Below, piece by piece: positions 16,253 through 24,570 of a stretch of 47,165 nucleotides of DNA. Position 1 is the first letter of the stretch. Each line of letters opens with the position of its first letter. The position numbers and the translations under genes were made by a program. The DNA comes from CAJXZP01 sp049606935 (GTDB lineage Bacteria; Bacteroidota; Bacteroidia; Flavobacteriales_G; Salibacteraceae): assembly GCA_049606935.1 (NCBI GenBank), contig JBMYWA010000009.1, forward strand, positions 1 to 47,165. Reading direction: 5' to 3'. The notes under the pieces were generated by a model. The model was not told where the DNA came from. It saw only the letters and a program-made list of their open reading frames with translations, and searched no databases.

Positions 16253-17248
16253 ATGCAAAACACAAATAAAAACAAACTATTCCGATATTTAGGTATGTTC
16301 CTAAAGGTGCTGATGCTAGTACTTACTTTTTGGTTTATTTATGACCGTATTTTTTCTACCCAAAACATTAATGAAATATCCGATTACTTCAATTCTCACC
16401 TTCAAATTCAAGGTAGAATTTGGATGTTAATTCTTGCCATTTTCTTAATGTTGGTGAATTGGGGTTTAGAAACCCTGAAATGGCGCTATCTTATTTTAAA
16501 AATTGAGAATCTATCATTCCTTAGAGCATTTAAAGCCGTTTTGTCGGGAGTAACGGTAAGTGTATTTACCCCAAATAGAATTGGTGAATATGCAGGCAGA
16601 GTGGTTTACATAAACCATGGTGATCGAATTGTTGCCGCGCTAATAACTGTAATAAGTAGTTTATCGCAATTGCTAGTAACCCTTTTAGTTGGAGCTTTTT
16701 GTCTATTATTCTACTTTGAAAAATACCAAACGGATGTGGTAGGAAGCCTTTCTATTTATATAGGGATACAGCTATATGTGGTGTTGTTTGTGTTGTCCAT
16801 TCTAACATTTATTAATACCTCGTTTCTTAGTATTCTATTATCCCGAATTAAGTTTCTGGCGGATAGGTTCCAGAAATACATTGAAGTATTCTCTTATTAT
16901 ACCCAAGGTGATTTATTAAAAGTGCTTGGAATTTCTTTATTGAGATACTCTGTTTTTTCAGTTCAATACTTCCTATTACTTACTTTTTTCGATGTAGGCA
17001 TAAGTTTGGTGGAAGCACTCATATTGATTCCGGTGTACTTTATTACATTAACTGCTATTCCAACTATTACGTTAGCTGAATTAGGTGTCCGTGAGGTAGT
17101 GGCTATTACGGTTTTTGCGGTTATTTCAACTAACGAAATTGGAATGGTATCCACATCTTTTGCAATTTGGTGTATCAACCTAGCAATACCCGCGTTGATT
17201 GGAGTTGTCTTTGTTTTGCAAGCACGCCTTTTTAAAACTTCAAAATGA
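16253..17248 (+). CDS. Lysylphosphatidylglycerol synthase-TM-like (flippase-like) membrane protein
   Basis: 331 residues with about eight transmembrane helices (for example LGMFLKVLMLVLTFWFIY, WMLILAIFLMLVNWGL). It carries the family text LETLKWRYLI, ...AFKAVLSGVTVSVFTPNRIGEYAGR and, near the end, PTITLAELGVREVVAITVF. This matches the flippase-like/UPF0104 family related to the membrane half of MprF. Members are thought to move or sense lipids or isoprenoid-linked sugars in the inner membrane. It overlaps the following GT2 gene by four bases (ATGA), which suggests the pair works on the same lipid or polysaccharide substrate. Confidence 0.85.
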   Translation: MQNTNKNKLFRYLGMFLKVLMLVLTFWFIYDRIFSTQNINEISDYFNSHLQIQGRIWMLILAIFLMLVNWGLETLKWRYLILKIENLSFLRAFKAVLSGVTVSVFTPNRIGEYAGRVVYINHGDRIVAALITVISSLSQLLVTLLVGAFCLLFYFEKYQTDVVGSLSIYIGIQLYVVLFVLSILTFINTSFLSILLSRIKFLADRFQKYIEVFSYYTQGDLLKVLGISLLRYSVFSVQYFLLLTFFDVGISLVEALILIPVYFITLTAIPTITLAELGVREVVAITVFAVISTNEIGMVSTSFAIWCINLAIPALIGVVFVLQARLFKTSK

Positions 17249-18333
17249 TAACATTCGTATTAGTTGCATTTTTGGTTTTGGGCGCATATTCGGTTTTGAT
17301 TATACGATTTAGACTTGCTCTAAAAAGATTAACTGTGCAAAATGAGACTAATATTAGCTTGCCAAGCATCTCTGTGGTGGTAGCCTTAAAAAATGAAGAG
17401 ATTAATGTTTCAAGACTTTTAAAAGGGTTGCAAAAAATAGACTACCCTGGTGATTTGGATTTCATTTTTGTAAATGACAACTCTACCGATAATACGCAGA
17501 TTCAACTGCAGAAGTATTTGTTTTCTGGAGCTACCATTATTAATAATGATGGGGAAGGGAAAAAGAAAGCGATAGAATCAGGAGTAAAAGCGTCTAAGGC
17601 GGAATGGATTGCGGTTACCGATGCGGATTGTTTGGTAGGGAAGCATTGGTTGAGCGCCATGATGAAGGCTAAAGATGCAGATACTAATATGATTTTAGGC
17701 CCTGTCTTTATTGACCCCAGTAAAAAGGATGTTTTTGATCTTCAAAAACTAGAATTCCAAGCATTACAGGGAGCCACAGCTGGTTCAGCTGCCTTGAGCC
17801 AACCTATATCTGCAAATGCGGCAAATATGCTTTTTAAGCGCCATAGTTTCATTGACGTGAAACCCTATCACAATAACTGGGATTTAAAAACTGGAGATGA
17901 TCAGTTTTTAATGATGGCTATTAGTAAAAGTAATCCAAAGGGAGTTACTTATGCATTTATTAAAGATGCTATAGTGCAAACTATGCCGGTAAAAACCATA
18001 AGAAATTATTGGAAACAGAGAATAAGGTGGGCATCAAAAGGTGGTTCATATACAGATTGGAATATTCTATTTACTGGGATAATTGTTTTCGTGATGTCCT
18101 TGATAAGTATTAAATGTTGGGTTTTCGGATTATACACAAAGAGATACTTCTTGTTTATTATTCCATTGATAAAAATGGCTGTAGATTATTTTTTAACCCA
18201 AAAAATGAGTCGCTTTGGAAATCAGAAAATTAGATTTTTGAATTATTTCATTACAGGAGTGATTTATCCTTTTGTTGTGGTTGTTGCAGTACTTCTGGGG
18301 TTTGCAAAAGGCGCTAGTAAATCCAAAGGGTAA
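17245..18333 (+). CDS. Family 2 glycosyltransferase, membrane-bound
   Basis: 362 residues. An N-terminal helix (VLVAFLVLGAYSVLII) precedes a GT-A domain. ISVVVALKNEEINVSRLLKGL binds the nucleotide, FVNDNSTDNT and VTDADCLVG (the DxD-type metal site, near 130), and TGDDQFLMM follow. KQRIRWASKG carries the QxxRW signature of processive GT2 enzymes near 257. Two or three C-terminal helices end in GFAKGASKSKG. It would add sugar to a lipid-linked or exported polymer at the inner membrane. The coupled upstream flippase-like gene supports a role in envelope glycan or lipid modification. Its last 20 bases overlap the convergent transporter gene. Confidence 0.9.
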   Translation: MITFVLVAFLVLGAYSVLIIRFRLALKRLTVQNETNISLPSISVVVALKNEEINVSRLLKGLQKIDYPGDLDFIFVNDNSTDNTQIQLQKYLFSGATIINNDGEGKKKAIESGVKASKAEWIAVTDADCLVGKHWLSAMMKAKDADTNMILGPVFIDPSKKDVFDLQKLEFQALQGATAGSAALSQPISANAANMLFKRHSFIDVKPYHNNWDLKTGDDQFLMMAISKSNPKGVTYAFIKDAIVQTMPVKTIRNYWKQRIRWASKGGSYTDWNILFTGIIVFVMSLISIKCWVFGLYTKRYFLFIIPLIKMAVDYFLTQKMSRFGNQKIRFLNYFITGVIYPFVVVVAVLLGFAKGASKSKG

Positions 18334-19681
18334 ATAAAAATATGACCAATCCAATACAAAAAAGAAATAACGTATAGGGTAGAATCTGTTTAGCCTTTAA
18401 GCCTGTTATTCCTAATAATGGTAAAGCCCAAAATGGTTGAAGCATATTGGTAAGTTGGTCTCCATAGGCAAAGGCTAAAATGTTTTTGGCGAGTGGAGCC
18501 CCAATTTCTTGAGCAGATTGAATTAACAAAGGCCCTTGTATAGCCCACTGCCCGCCACCACTCGGTACCAAAATATTTACAACTCCTGCGCTAAGAAATG
18601 TAAAAAAGGTGAATGAATCTGGATTCGATACACTGGCAATAAAATCTGCAAACTGGTTAATGAGATTTGAATGTTTCATTATACCCATAATCCCAAAGTA
18701 CAGAGGGAATTGAATTAAAATTCCCGCTGCTCCTGAAATGGCTGAATCAATGGCTTTTAAAAAGTTGTAGAAATTGGAGTGAAATAATATTCCGAGCCCA
18801 AGAAGAAAAAGGTTAATGTTGTTTGGAGTGAAATACTTTTCAAACCCGGTTACCCAAAACATTTTATGAATAGCAAAACCTAAAATTATGATGCCTATAG
18901 ATATTCCCAATACTCGACTATGGTCTAATCTTTCAGCGCCTTGAATTAGCTCAACTTGGTCTGTTTTGAAATTTGTACGTAATTCAATTTTTGTGGGTAC
19001 GGATTTGCTTCCAATCCAGTACATTGCAATGGGCACTAGTGTAATAAGAAGAAAAGTGGTTGTAATATTAAGGCCAGAAAAAACAGTGAGATTATAGGGT
19101 ATCGAATCAGGTAGCGATAGCCATATTTTACCATTTGAACTAAGAGTGGCTAAATGCCCTGGTTCTGCTACTTTTGTTAATGCGGATCCAGAAAAGCCTC
19201 CGTGCCATACCATCAATGCGGTATATCCAGCAGCAGCAATTAAAGGATAGTTTATTTTCCAATTTTGTTTGTGTGCTTCTTCTGCAACTTTCCGAGCCAT
19301 AATAGCACCGAAAATTAAACCTAAGCCCCAATTAAAAAGGCCAACTATAATGGTGAAAAAGGAAACCCAGGCGGCTGCTTTGGAAGAGGAATTAAGATGC
19401 TGTACAATTGTTGAAATGAAATGACTAACAGGTTTGCTAATGGCTAAAACATGTCCTAAAACTAGCATTAGCATCATTTGCATGGCAAAGACCAGCAGGT
19501 TCTTATCCCAAAGGCCCTTTTCCCAATAGGTGAGTATGGTATATGGTTTGAATTCACCCTCTATTCCAGTACCAAAAATCAGGGCTAAAATAAATGCAAA
19601 AAAAGAAAGCACTACTGCAATCGTGAATGGCGAAGGCAATAGTGCTTTATATATTTGTACGAACTTATTGGTAAAGTTCAT
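18314..19681 (-). CDS. Short-chain fatty acid transporter (AtoE family)
   Basis: 455 residues with about 12 hydrophobic helices. Typical AtoE-family text is visible: VLGHVLAISKPVSHFI, FNWGLGLIFGAIMARKVA, GYTALMVWHGGFSGSALTKVA, VNILVPSGGGQWAIQGPL (the highly conserved PSGGGQW) and AFAYGDQLTNMLQPFWALPLLGITGLKAK. It would import short-chain fatty acids such as acetoacetate or butyrate across the inner membrane. Its 3' end overlaps the GT2 gene by 20 bases on the opposite strand. The following minus-strand genes (DUF3127, flavin reductase) may share the transcript; the gap to DUF3127 is 14 bases. Confidence 0.92.
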   Translation of the reverse strand: MNFTNKFVQIYKALLPSPFTIAVVLSFFAFILALIFGTGIEGEFKPYTILTYWEKGLWDKNLLVFAMQMMLMLVLGHVLAISKPVSHFISTIVQHLNSSSKAAAWVSFFTIIVGLFNWGLGLIFGAIMARKVAEEAHKQNWKINYPLIAAAGYTALMVWHGGFSGSALTKVAEPGHLATLSSNGKIWLSLPDSIPYNLTVFSGLNITTTFLLITLVPIAMYWIGSKSVPTKIELRTNFKTDQVELIQGAERLDHSRVLGISIGIIILGFAIHKMFWVTGFEKYFTPNNINLFLLGLGILFHSNFYNFLKAIDSAISGAAGILIQFPLYFGIMGIMKHSNLINQFADFIASVSNPDSFTFFTFLSAGVVNILVPSGGGQWAIQGPLLIQSAQEIGAPLAKNILAFAYGDQLTNMLQPFWALPLLGITGLKAKQILPYTLFLFCIGLVIFLFTLWIY

Positions 19682-19695
19682 GAATCTTGCTTTAA

Positions 19696-20043
19696 TTAAA
19701 AAGGAAGATCGTCATCATCATTACTAGCTGCAATTGGAGGAGGAGTTGGTAGAGGTGCGTCTCCAGCAGGAGCACCAGCAGCGGCAGCTTCCATTTTCCA
19801 GGCTTGTAAGTTAACGTAGTATCTTCCGTTGTATTCGTTTCCTCTAATGTTGAAGTGTACAGTCACTTCTTGGTTAGGCTGAAAAGAATCAAGAGTTGTT
19901 GTTTTGTCTTTAAAGAATTCAAATTTTACATCTTGCGGATATTGCTCTGCAGTTGTAATAACAAACTCTCTTTTTGAAAACCCACTGTCAAAAGTTTGGG
20001 TATCCATAATTACTTTGATTCTTCCTTGTAATTGTAAATCCAT
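19696..20043 (-). CDS. DUF3127 protein, OB-fold-like with SSB-type acidic tail
   Basis: 115 residues. The first ~85 residues (LQLQGRIKVIMDTQTF...KREFVITTAEQYPQDVKFEFF...VTVHFNIRGNEYNGRYYVNLQAWKME) match the small Bacteroidota DUF3127 family. That family looks like an OB fold related to single-stranded-DNA-binding protein. After an Ala/Pro-rich linker it ends in NDDDDLPF, very like the C-terminal tip (DDDIPF) by which bacterial SSB recruits partner proteins. It lies five bases after the flavin reductase stop. Binding of single-stranded DNA is inference. Confidence 0.85.
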   Translation of the reverse strand: MDLQLQGRIKVIMDTQTFDSGFSKREFVITTAEQYPQDVKFEFFKDKTTTLDSFQPNQEVTVHFNIRGNEYNGRYYVNLQAWKMEAAAAGAPAGDAPLPTPPPIAASNDDDDLPF

Positions 20044-20048
20044 TTCTA

Positions 20049-20951
20049 TTAGTCGTTAAAGGCGAGTAATGTTTTCCACGCCATTTCTATTTGATTATTA
20101 TTTATTTGTTCTTTCGCTATTTTATGTAACTCTAATTCAAGAGTAGCAGCATCGTCTTCGTGAGCCACAAACACTTCGCTCAATTCAAACAATTTGTGAT
20201 CATTTACATCTAGTTCAGAAGGAAGGCCCTCTACATTTCCTAAACGTCCTAAATCATTTCCTGTAAGGATGTGTGAATTTCTGATGTCTTCTGGTATTTG
20301 ATCTACTCCAATTCCCAAAGTGGTTAATGGTTTAGCAATTTCAAAAAGAGCTTCCCCATGTGCTCTACAATACCAATTCCCGCCCATTCTTGCAACAAGA
20401 TCAATTTTGGTTTGGTCTATAGCACCATTTTTATCAAGCACTTCTTCATTTACATGAAACCGAATTACTTCACAAATCACCATGTTACCTGCTCCGCCTT
20501 CTGTACCCAATTCTAAAATATCAAGTACCTTACATTCCATGGCAACAGGAGACTCTAAAACTCGGCTCGGTTTAACTAAGTCACTGGGAACTTCTGTAAG
20601 ACCTGATTTTAAAAACTCATTGACACCATCACCATATTCCGTGCTTGAAAGCGACATTTGTTCCACAATGGCATGATTTACAACGTTTATTACTACTTCA
20701 CCCGTTGCTTTAGCGTTTTTGTAGGAGTGTTTGGTTGTATTATCACGTACTCTTCTAGAAGGAGAGAATGCCACAATAGGTGGGTTTGCACTGAATACTC
20801 CAAATTGAGAAAACGGACTCAAATTTGAATTTCCATCTTCATCCACGGTACTTACAAACGCAATGGGTCTTGGTCCAATTGCTCCTAGCATAGTACCAAA
20901 CACCTTTGGTGTTGTTTCGTTTTGAGGATCTATTTTTATGAATTTTGACAT
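20049..20951 (-). CDS. Flavin reductase family protein (FMN-binding split barrel)
   Basis: About 300 residues from the ATG at 20951 (MSKFIKIDP); an upstream ATG at 20984 adds 11 residues without family match. The FMN-binding split-barrel core is present: GTMLGAIGPRPIAFVSTVDEDG, NLSPFSQFGVFSANPPIVAFSP, NAKATGEVVINVV and SPVAMECKVLDI. A C-terminal extension of ~100 residues (LTTLGIGVDQIP..., AHEDDAATLELELHKIAKE) is longer than in simple NADH:flavin oxidoreductases and is typical of a Bacteroidota subgroup. The substrate is unknown. The gene starts divergently from the tRNA-Leu region. Confidence 0.88.
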   Translation of the reverse strand: MSKFIKIDPQNETTPKVFGTMLGAIGPRPIAFVSTVDEDGNSNLSPFSQFGVFSANPPIVAFSPSRRVRDNTTKHSYKNAKATGEVVINVVNHAIVEQMSLSSTEYGDGVNEFLKSGLTEVPSDLVKPSRVLESPVAMECKVLDILELGTEGGAGNMVICEVIRFHVNEEVLDKNGAIDQTKIDLVARMGGNWYCRAHGEALFEIAKPLTTLGIGVDQIPEDIRNSHILTGNDLGRLGNVEGLPSELDVNDHKLFELSEVFVAHEDDAATLELELHKIAKEQINNNQIEMAWKTLLAFND

Positions 20952-21063
20952 AAGGTGCCAAAGGTAAAATGAGCATCCGTACATTCAAATAATCCCTACT
21001 AAAATTATGATTGGATATGTGGATTTTATCAACAAAAAATAAAATCAATTTTTTCGATTTTCG

Positions 21064-21093
21064 TTTGCAAAATGTAAAAGATGACTATCTTTG
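21064..21093 (+). promoter_or_regulatory. Complete Bacteroidota promoter for tRNA-Leu
   Basis: TTTG at 21064-21067, an 18-base spacer, then TATCTTTG at 21086-21093. Both elements match the -33/-7 consensus exactly, 10 bases before the mature tRNA. This is the best housekeeping promoter in the window and a useful standard for the others. Confidence 0.8.
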
Positions 21094-21103
21094 CCGCCCG
21101 AAT

Positions 21104-21185
21104 GCGGATGTGGTGAAATTGGTAGACACGCTAGACTTAGGATCTAGTGCCGCGAGGTGTGAAGGTTCGAGTCCTTTCATCCGCA
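21104..21185 (+). tRNA. tRNA-Leu (UAG anticodon)
   Basis: An 82-base cloverleaf. The acceptor stem GCGGATG pairs with CATCCGC, with discriminator A. The anticodon stem CTAGA/TCTAG encloses the loop CTTAGGA, so the anticodon is TAG, reading CUN leucine codons. A long class II variable arm (TGCCGCGAGGTGT) and the T-arm GAAGG-TTCGAGT-CCTTTC confirm leucine. The 3' CCA is not encoded. It is a single gene with its own promoter and terminator. Confidence 0.96.
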
Positions 21186-21186
21186 C

Positions 21187-21220
21187 AAAAAAAGAGTTAC
21201 AGAAATGTAGCTCTTTTTTT
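21187..21220 (+). terminator. Terminator after tRNA-Leu
   Basis: The stem AAAAAAAGAGTTAC / GTAGCTCTTTTTTT (one wobble) has the six-base loop AGAAAT and ends in seven T. It directly follows the tRNA. Confidence 0.85.
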
Positions 21221-21272
21221 ATGTCTAATAATTTGAGTTCAAAATTGTCTGCTTCATGTTTGTTCTAACTCT

Positions 21273-21280
21273 TACCTTTG
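21273..21280 (+). promoter_or_regulatory. -7 box for the aroB-aroA unit
   Basis: TACCTTTG matches TAnnTTTG, 27 bases before the ATG of the first gene of the unit. No -33 TTTG stands at the usual spacing. Confidence 0.45.
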
Positions 21281-21307
21281 CAGGCCTATCTATTTGTAGG
21301 TTGAATT

Positions 21308-21712
21308 ATGAAAAGAAGATTACGCATTTATGGATTCGGGTTGCTTTTAGGAACTGTTATGGCTTGGGCATTGTTTTTACGTGGAAGAAACACGAAAAAT
21401 TATACCTCTTGGACTCCCAATAATAGAATTTTAGAAGAAATTAGGTTGGATTCTACGCTACAAACCAATGATGTTTTTTGGTGTGAAATTAATTGTTTGG
21501 GTTTTTCAAGTATCGAATACGAGGAACTGCTAAATGATGGTAATGTATTGTTTGATGAAGGTCAAGTTAAAGTCTGGCCCAGAACTTACGTTGTTGAATT
21601 TGAAACAGAGGCAAAAGGTGTTTTAATAATTAAGTTTTCCAAAGCAGAATCAAAACGATATTCAATCGTTTCGGTACAGAAAAAAGGAGAAACTATAAAT
21701 TGTGATTGCTAA
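21308..21712 (+). CDS. Small anchored protein upstream of aroB (DUF4258-like)
   Basis: 134 residues. There is one N-terminal TM helix (IYGFGLLLGTVMAWALFL, about residues 8-25). A soluble part follows with ISSIEYEELL-type text, GNVLFDEGQVKVWPRTYVVEF, GVLIIKFSKAES and a Cys pair at the end (NCDC). This layout resembles proteins annotated with a DUF4258 domain that often stand just before aroB in Flavobacteria. Its stop overlaps the aroB ATG (TAATG), so translation is coupled. No function is known. Confidence 0.75.
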   Translation: MKRRLRIYGFGLLLGTVMAWALFLRGRNTKNYTSWTPNNRILEEIRLDSTLQTNDVFWCEINCLGFSSIEYEELLNDGNVLFDEGQVKVWPRTYVVEFETEAKGVLIIKFSKAESKRYSIVSVQKKGETINCDC

Positions 21713-22797
21713 TGAATATTGATGCAGGCTCATATAAAGTAGTTCTTCAAGACTCCATGAATAAAATGGTGGAGTTTATTAATACAAACTACCCAAATTC
21801 TAAAAGGTATATAATAGCAGATCATAACACGCTTCAAAATTGTTTGCCCATAATTGATAAGCAATTAGGAGAACTCCGAGTAGAACAACAAGTTTTTAAT
21901 ATTGAGCCCGGAGAGGATAGTAAATCTATGGATTTAGCTTATCAGCTTTGGGAGAACTTTACAGATTTAAAAATCTCACGTGGAGATGTTATTTTAAATA
22001 TTGGAGGTGGCGTAGTTTCTGATCTTGGAGGTTTTGTAGCAGCCACTTATAAAAGAGGAGTAGATGTTGTTAATGTTCCAACTACTTTATTGGCTATGGC
22101 CGATGCTTCTATTGGTGGTAAGGTGGGTGTGAATTTTAATCAACTTAAAAACCATTTGGGATACTTTTCAAACCCTAAAGCAGTTTTTGTAAATACAGCA
22201 TTTTTAAATACACTTCCAGATAGAGAATTTATTTCTGGGTACGCAGAAATGATTAAACACGCGCTAATAGCTAATTCCAATACCTGGAATTTAATGGTAG
22301 AAAAAGGCGCTCCTTCTGTTGATTTCGTTCATGATATTTTACCGGGTTCTATAGCTATTAAAAATAAATTTGTTCAAGAAGACCCCTTGGATAAAGGATC
22401 TCGGAAAATTTTAAACTTTGGTCATACCCTTGGGCATGCCATTGAAACGCTTTTTATGGATTCAGATACAGAAGTGTTGCACGGTGAAGCGGTTGCGGCA
22501 GGTATGATTTGCGCAAGTTATATATCCTTCAAACAAGCGGGTTTAGAAAAAGCGGAATTGATAAAAATTTCCAATTTATTAAATGAGGTTTTTGATTTAG
22601 AATTTGTTTCTTGGCTAATGGCGGAAAACCTGGAGTTGCCCTTAAAGCACGATAAAAAAAATGCGGGTGAAAATTTACGTTTCGTTTTGATTACTACTCC
22701 GGGAAATGCCGTTTATGATCAGGAAGTTTCTATGGAGTTGGCTTTACGTTCTTTTGAATTTGCACAATCTGTAGTTAACGGAGAAATGGAATTCTAA
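21712..22797 (+). CDS. aroB: 3-dehydroquinate synthase
   Basis: 361 residues from the ATG at 21712 (a TTG at 21706 is also open). Second step of the shikimate pathway, DAHP to 3-dehydroquinate, using NAD and a divalent metal. Motifs are VILNIGGGVVSDLGGFVAATYKRGV (NAD-binding GGGVxxDxxGF), NVPTTLLAMADASIGGKVGVN, GYAEMIKHALI, NFGHTLGHAIE (metal histidines) and HGEAVAAGM. It is immediately followed by aroA with no gap. It differs from the usual ~355 residues only slightly. Confidence 0.96.
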   Translation: MNIDAGSYKVVLQDSMNKMVEFINTNYPNSKRYIIADHNTLQNCLPIIDKQLGELRVEQQVFNIEPGEDSKSMDLAYQLWENFTDLKISRGDVILNIGGGVVSDLGGFVAATYKRGVDVVNVPTTLLAMADASIGGKVGVNFNQLKNHLGYFSNPKAVFVNTAFLNTLPDREFISGYAEMIKHALIANSNTWNLMVEKGAPSVDFVHDILPGSIAIKNKFVQEDPLDKGSRKILNFGHTLGHAIETLFMDSDTEVLHGEAVAAGMICASYISFKQAGLEKAELIKISNLLNEVFDLEFVSWLMAENLELPLKHDKKNAGENLRFVLITTPGNAVYDQEVSMELALRSFEFAQSVVNGEMEF

Positions 22798-24012
22798 ATG
22801 AAAATTTCGGCTCCAAAGCAAATATTAAATTCATTAGTAGAAGTACCTACCTCAAAGAGTATTTCCAATAGGTTGTTGATAATAAAAGCACTTTCAGGAG
22901 CTGCAAAATTTACAGGGCTATCTTTGGCAGAAGATACTCAGATATTGGAAAAGTCTCTGGGTCAAAATCACGGTGAAATTAATATTGGTCATGCCGGAAC
23001 TGCTTTTCGGTTTCTAACTTCTTTTTTATCCATTCAAAAAGGAGAGTTTGTTTTGACTGGGTCAAAAAGAATGCAGCAAAGACCCATAGGGCCTTTAGTA
23101 AATGCGTTGAATTCTATTGGTGCACAAATTGAATATCTAGGAAAGGAAGGTTATCCTCCGTTAAAAATCACGGGAACGAATATACAGGGTGGTATTCTGA
23201 GCATTGATGCAGGAATTAGTAGTCAGTTTATATCTTCTTTAATGTTAGTTGCTCCTTATATGTCTCATGGCTTGACTATAGAGTTAAAGGGGGATATTGT
23301 ATCAACTCCTTATTTAAAAATGACTTCCAATCTAATGAAAGCGAATGGCACTGAATTGAATTGGAATAATAACGGAATTAAAATCGCTTCAGGAAAGTAT
23401 TCACCTAGTATTATTGAGATCGAAAAAGACTGGTCTTCTATTGCTTTTTGGTACGAGTTTGTGGCCATTTCTAAAATACCACAGCTTTTAATTAAGGATG
23501 TAAAACAGGAGAGTATACAAGGAGATTCGCAGGTTCAAGTATTATTTATTAGATTGGGTGTGGAAAGCGAATTTACTCCCCAAGGGTTGGTGTTACGTTT
23601 TTCGGAAAGTTTAGTAAATAAAAGGACCCAAACCTTTGATTTATTAGATTGTCCAGATCTATCGCAACCATTAATTGTCACCCTTGCAGCACTAGGTATT
23701 AATGCCAGAGTGAAGGGATTAACCACTTTGAAGAATAAAGAAACCAATAGGAGCGAAGCTTTAAAAACAGAACTGGCCAAATTTGGTGTTAAATTGGAAG
23801 TAACAGATGACGAAATAATTCTTACAGGTACACCAATAAAGAAATACACGGGTACCATCGAAACCTATGAAGATCACAGAATGGCGATGGCCTTTGCCCC
23901 TCTAAGCGTACTATTTGGTGAGTTAAAAATAGTAAATCCAGAAGTAGTAAGTAAATCATATCCAGAGTTTTGGAGGCAGTTAGAGGGTTTTGGATTTAAA
24001 TTTTCATCATAG
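22798..24012 (+). CDS. aroA: 3-phosphoshikimate 1-carboxyvinyltransferase (EPSP synthase)
   Basis: 404 residues. Joins phosphoenolpyruvate to shikimate-3-phosphate. The N-terminal VPTSKSISNRLLIIKAL (S3P/PEP-binding Lys-Ser), the loop IGHAGTAFRFLTSFL (GxAGTxxRF), RMQQRPIGPLVNAL, ISSQFISSLMLVAP and the C-terminal YEDHRMAMAFAPLS (EDHRxAM) are all present. Length is at the short end of the family (usually ~425), which is common for Bacteroidota enzymes. The ATG follows the aroB stop directly. Confidence 0.95.
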   Translation: MKISAPKQILNSLVEVPTSKSISNRLLIIKALSGAAKFTGLSLAEDTQILEKSLGQNHGEINIGHAGTAFRFLTSFLSIQKGEFVLTGSKRMQQRPIGPLVNALNSIGAQIEYLGKEGYPPLKITGTNIQGGILSIDAGISSQFISSLMLVAPYMSHGLTIELKGDIVSTPYLKMTSNLMKANGTELNWNNNGIKIASGKYSPSIIEIEKDWSSIAFWYEFVAISKIPQLLIKDVKQESIQGDSQVQVLFIRLGVESEFTPQGLVLRFSESLVNKRTQTFDLLDCPDLSQPLIVTLAALGINARVKGLTTLKNKETNRSEALKTELAKFGVKLEVTDDEIILTGTPIKKYTGTIETYEDHRMAMAFAPLSVLFGELKIVNPEVVSKSYPEFWRQLEGFGFKFSS

Positions 24013-24045
24013 AAAAGTTCTTTTTTATAAACTAAATAAATGTAG

Positions 24046-24053
24046 TAATTTTA
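24046..24053 (+). promoter_or_regulatory. -7-like box four bases before the HYC_CC_PP gene
   Basis: TAATTTTA is one base from TAnnTTTG. It ends four bases before the ATG at 24058, so a transcript from it would start at about the start codon. Confidence 0.4.
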
Positions 24054-24057
24054 GCGC

Positions 24058-24471
24058 ATGAATTTGAAGCTTCGCAGTGTGGTTAGTTTGTTCTTGATTG
24101 CCTTGGTAACCTTAAGTTCCGTTGGCTTCACGGCTACAAAGCATCTTTGTGGAGGAGAATTGGTATTAACTTCTGTTGGATATTCCAAAAAGAATCTTTC
24201 TTGTGGAATGAACAAAGTTTCTAAGTGCCCGAAACATAAGAAAGCTTCAAAACCCTGTTGTACCAATGAATATGAGTTTCATCAACTAGAGGAGAATTTT
24301 AATCACTCAGTGGATTTTAATTTCTCGCTTAAAAAAATGGTTTTTACTCCGGGTGTGATAGTCTACTACTATAAATTACCAGAGCTCAAAAAAGAGAGAA
24401 ATGTTTGTATTGAACCTCCTCCTAATATATTTGAGGTTTTTACAATTCTATATCAATCTATGCTAATTTGA
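24058..24471 (+). CDS. HYC_CC_PP-like secreted cysteine-rich protein
   Basis: 137 residues with a signal peptide (SLFLIALVTLSSVGFTA). The mature part has TKHLCGGEL (place of the His-Tyr-Cys motif), SCGMN, CPKHKKASKPCCTNEY (the double Cys) and a C-terminal Pro pair (EPPPN). This is the pattern of the Bacteroidota family named HYC_CC_PP, small secreted proteins repeatedly found beside copper genes. The clustered Cys, His and Met suggest metal binding. It precedes a separate unit with MbnP-like and di-heme genes by 99 bases. Function is inferred from context only. Confidence 0.75.
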   Translation: MNLKLRSVVSLFLIALVTLSSVGFTATKHLCGGELVLTSVGYSKKNLSCGMNKVSKCPKHKKASKPCCTNEYEFHQLEENFNHSVDFNFSLKKMVFTPGVIVYYYKLPELKKERNVCIEPPPNIFEVFTILYQSMLI

Positions 24472-24530
24472 AAAATGAGCTATCGTTAGTTCATCCATTC
24501 TATTTTAACCTGAATAAAAAATTAGCAATA

Positions 24531-24556
24531 GAGATCGTTTGTTTGACAAACGACTC
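24531..24556 (+). promoter_or_regulatory. Inverted repeat in the leader of the MbnP-like gene
   Basis: CGTTTGT-TTG-ACAAACG is a perfect 7-bp inverted repeat (24536-24552). It extends by T/A and then GAG/CTC past a one-base bulge. It ends 14 bases before the ATG at 24571 and has no T-run, so it looks like an operator or a translation-control hairpin rather than a terminator. Confidence 0.5.
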
Positions 24557-24570
24557 ATAATAAAAATAAC

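Noticed and set aside
18314..18333. The 20-base overlap of the GT2 and AtoE genes as a sign of frameshift
   Set aside because: Both proteins have plausible normal C-terminal ends; it is a simple convergent overlap.
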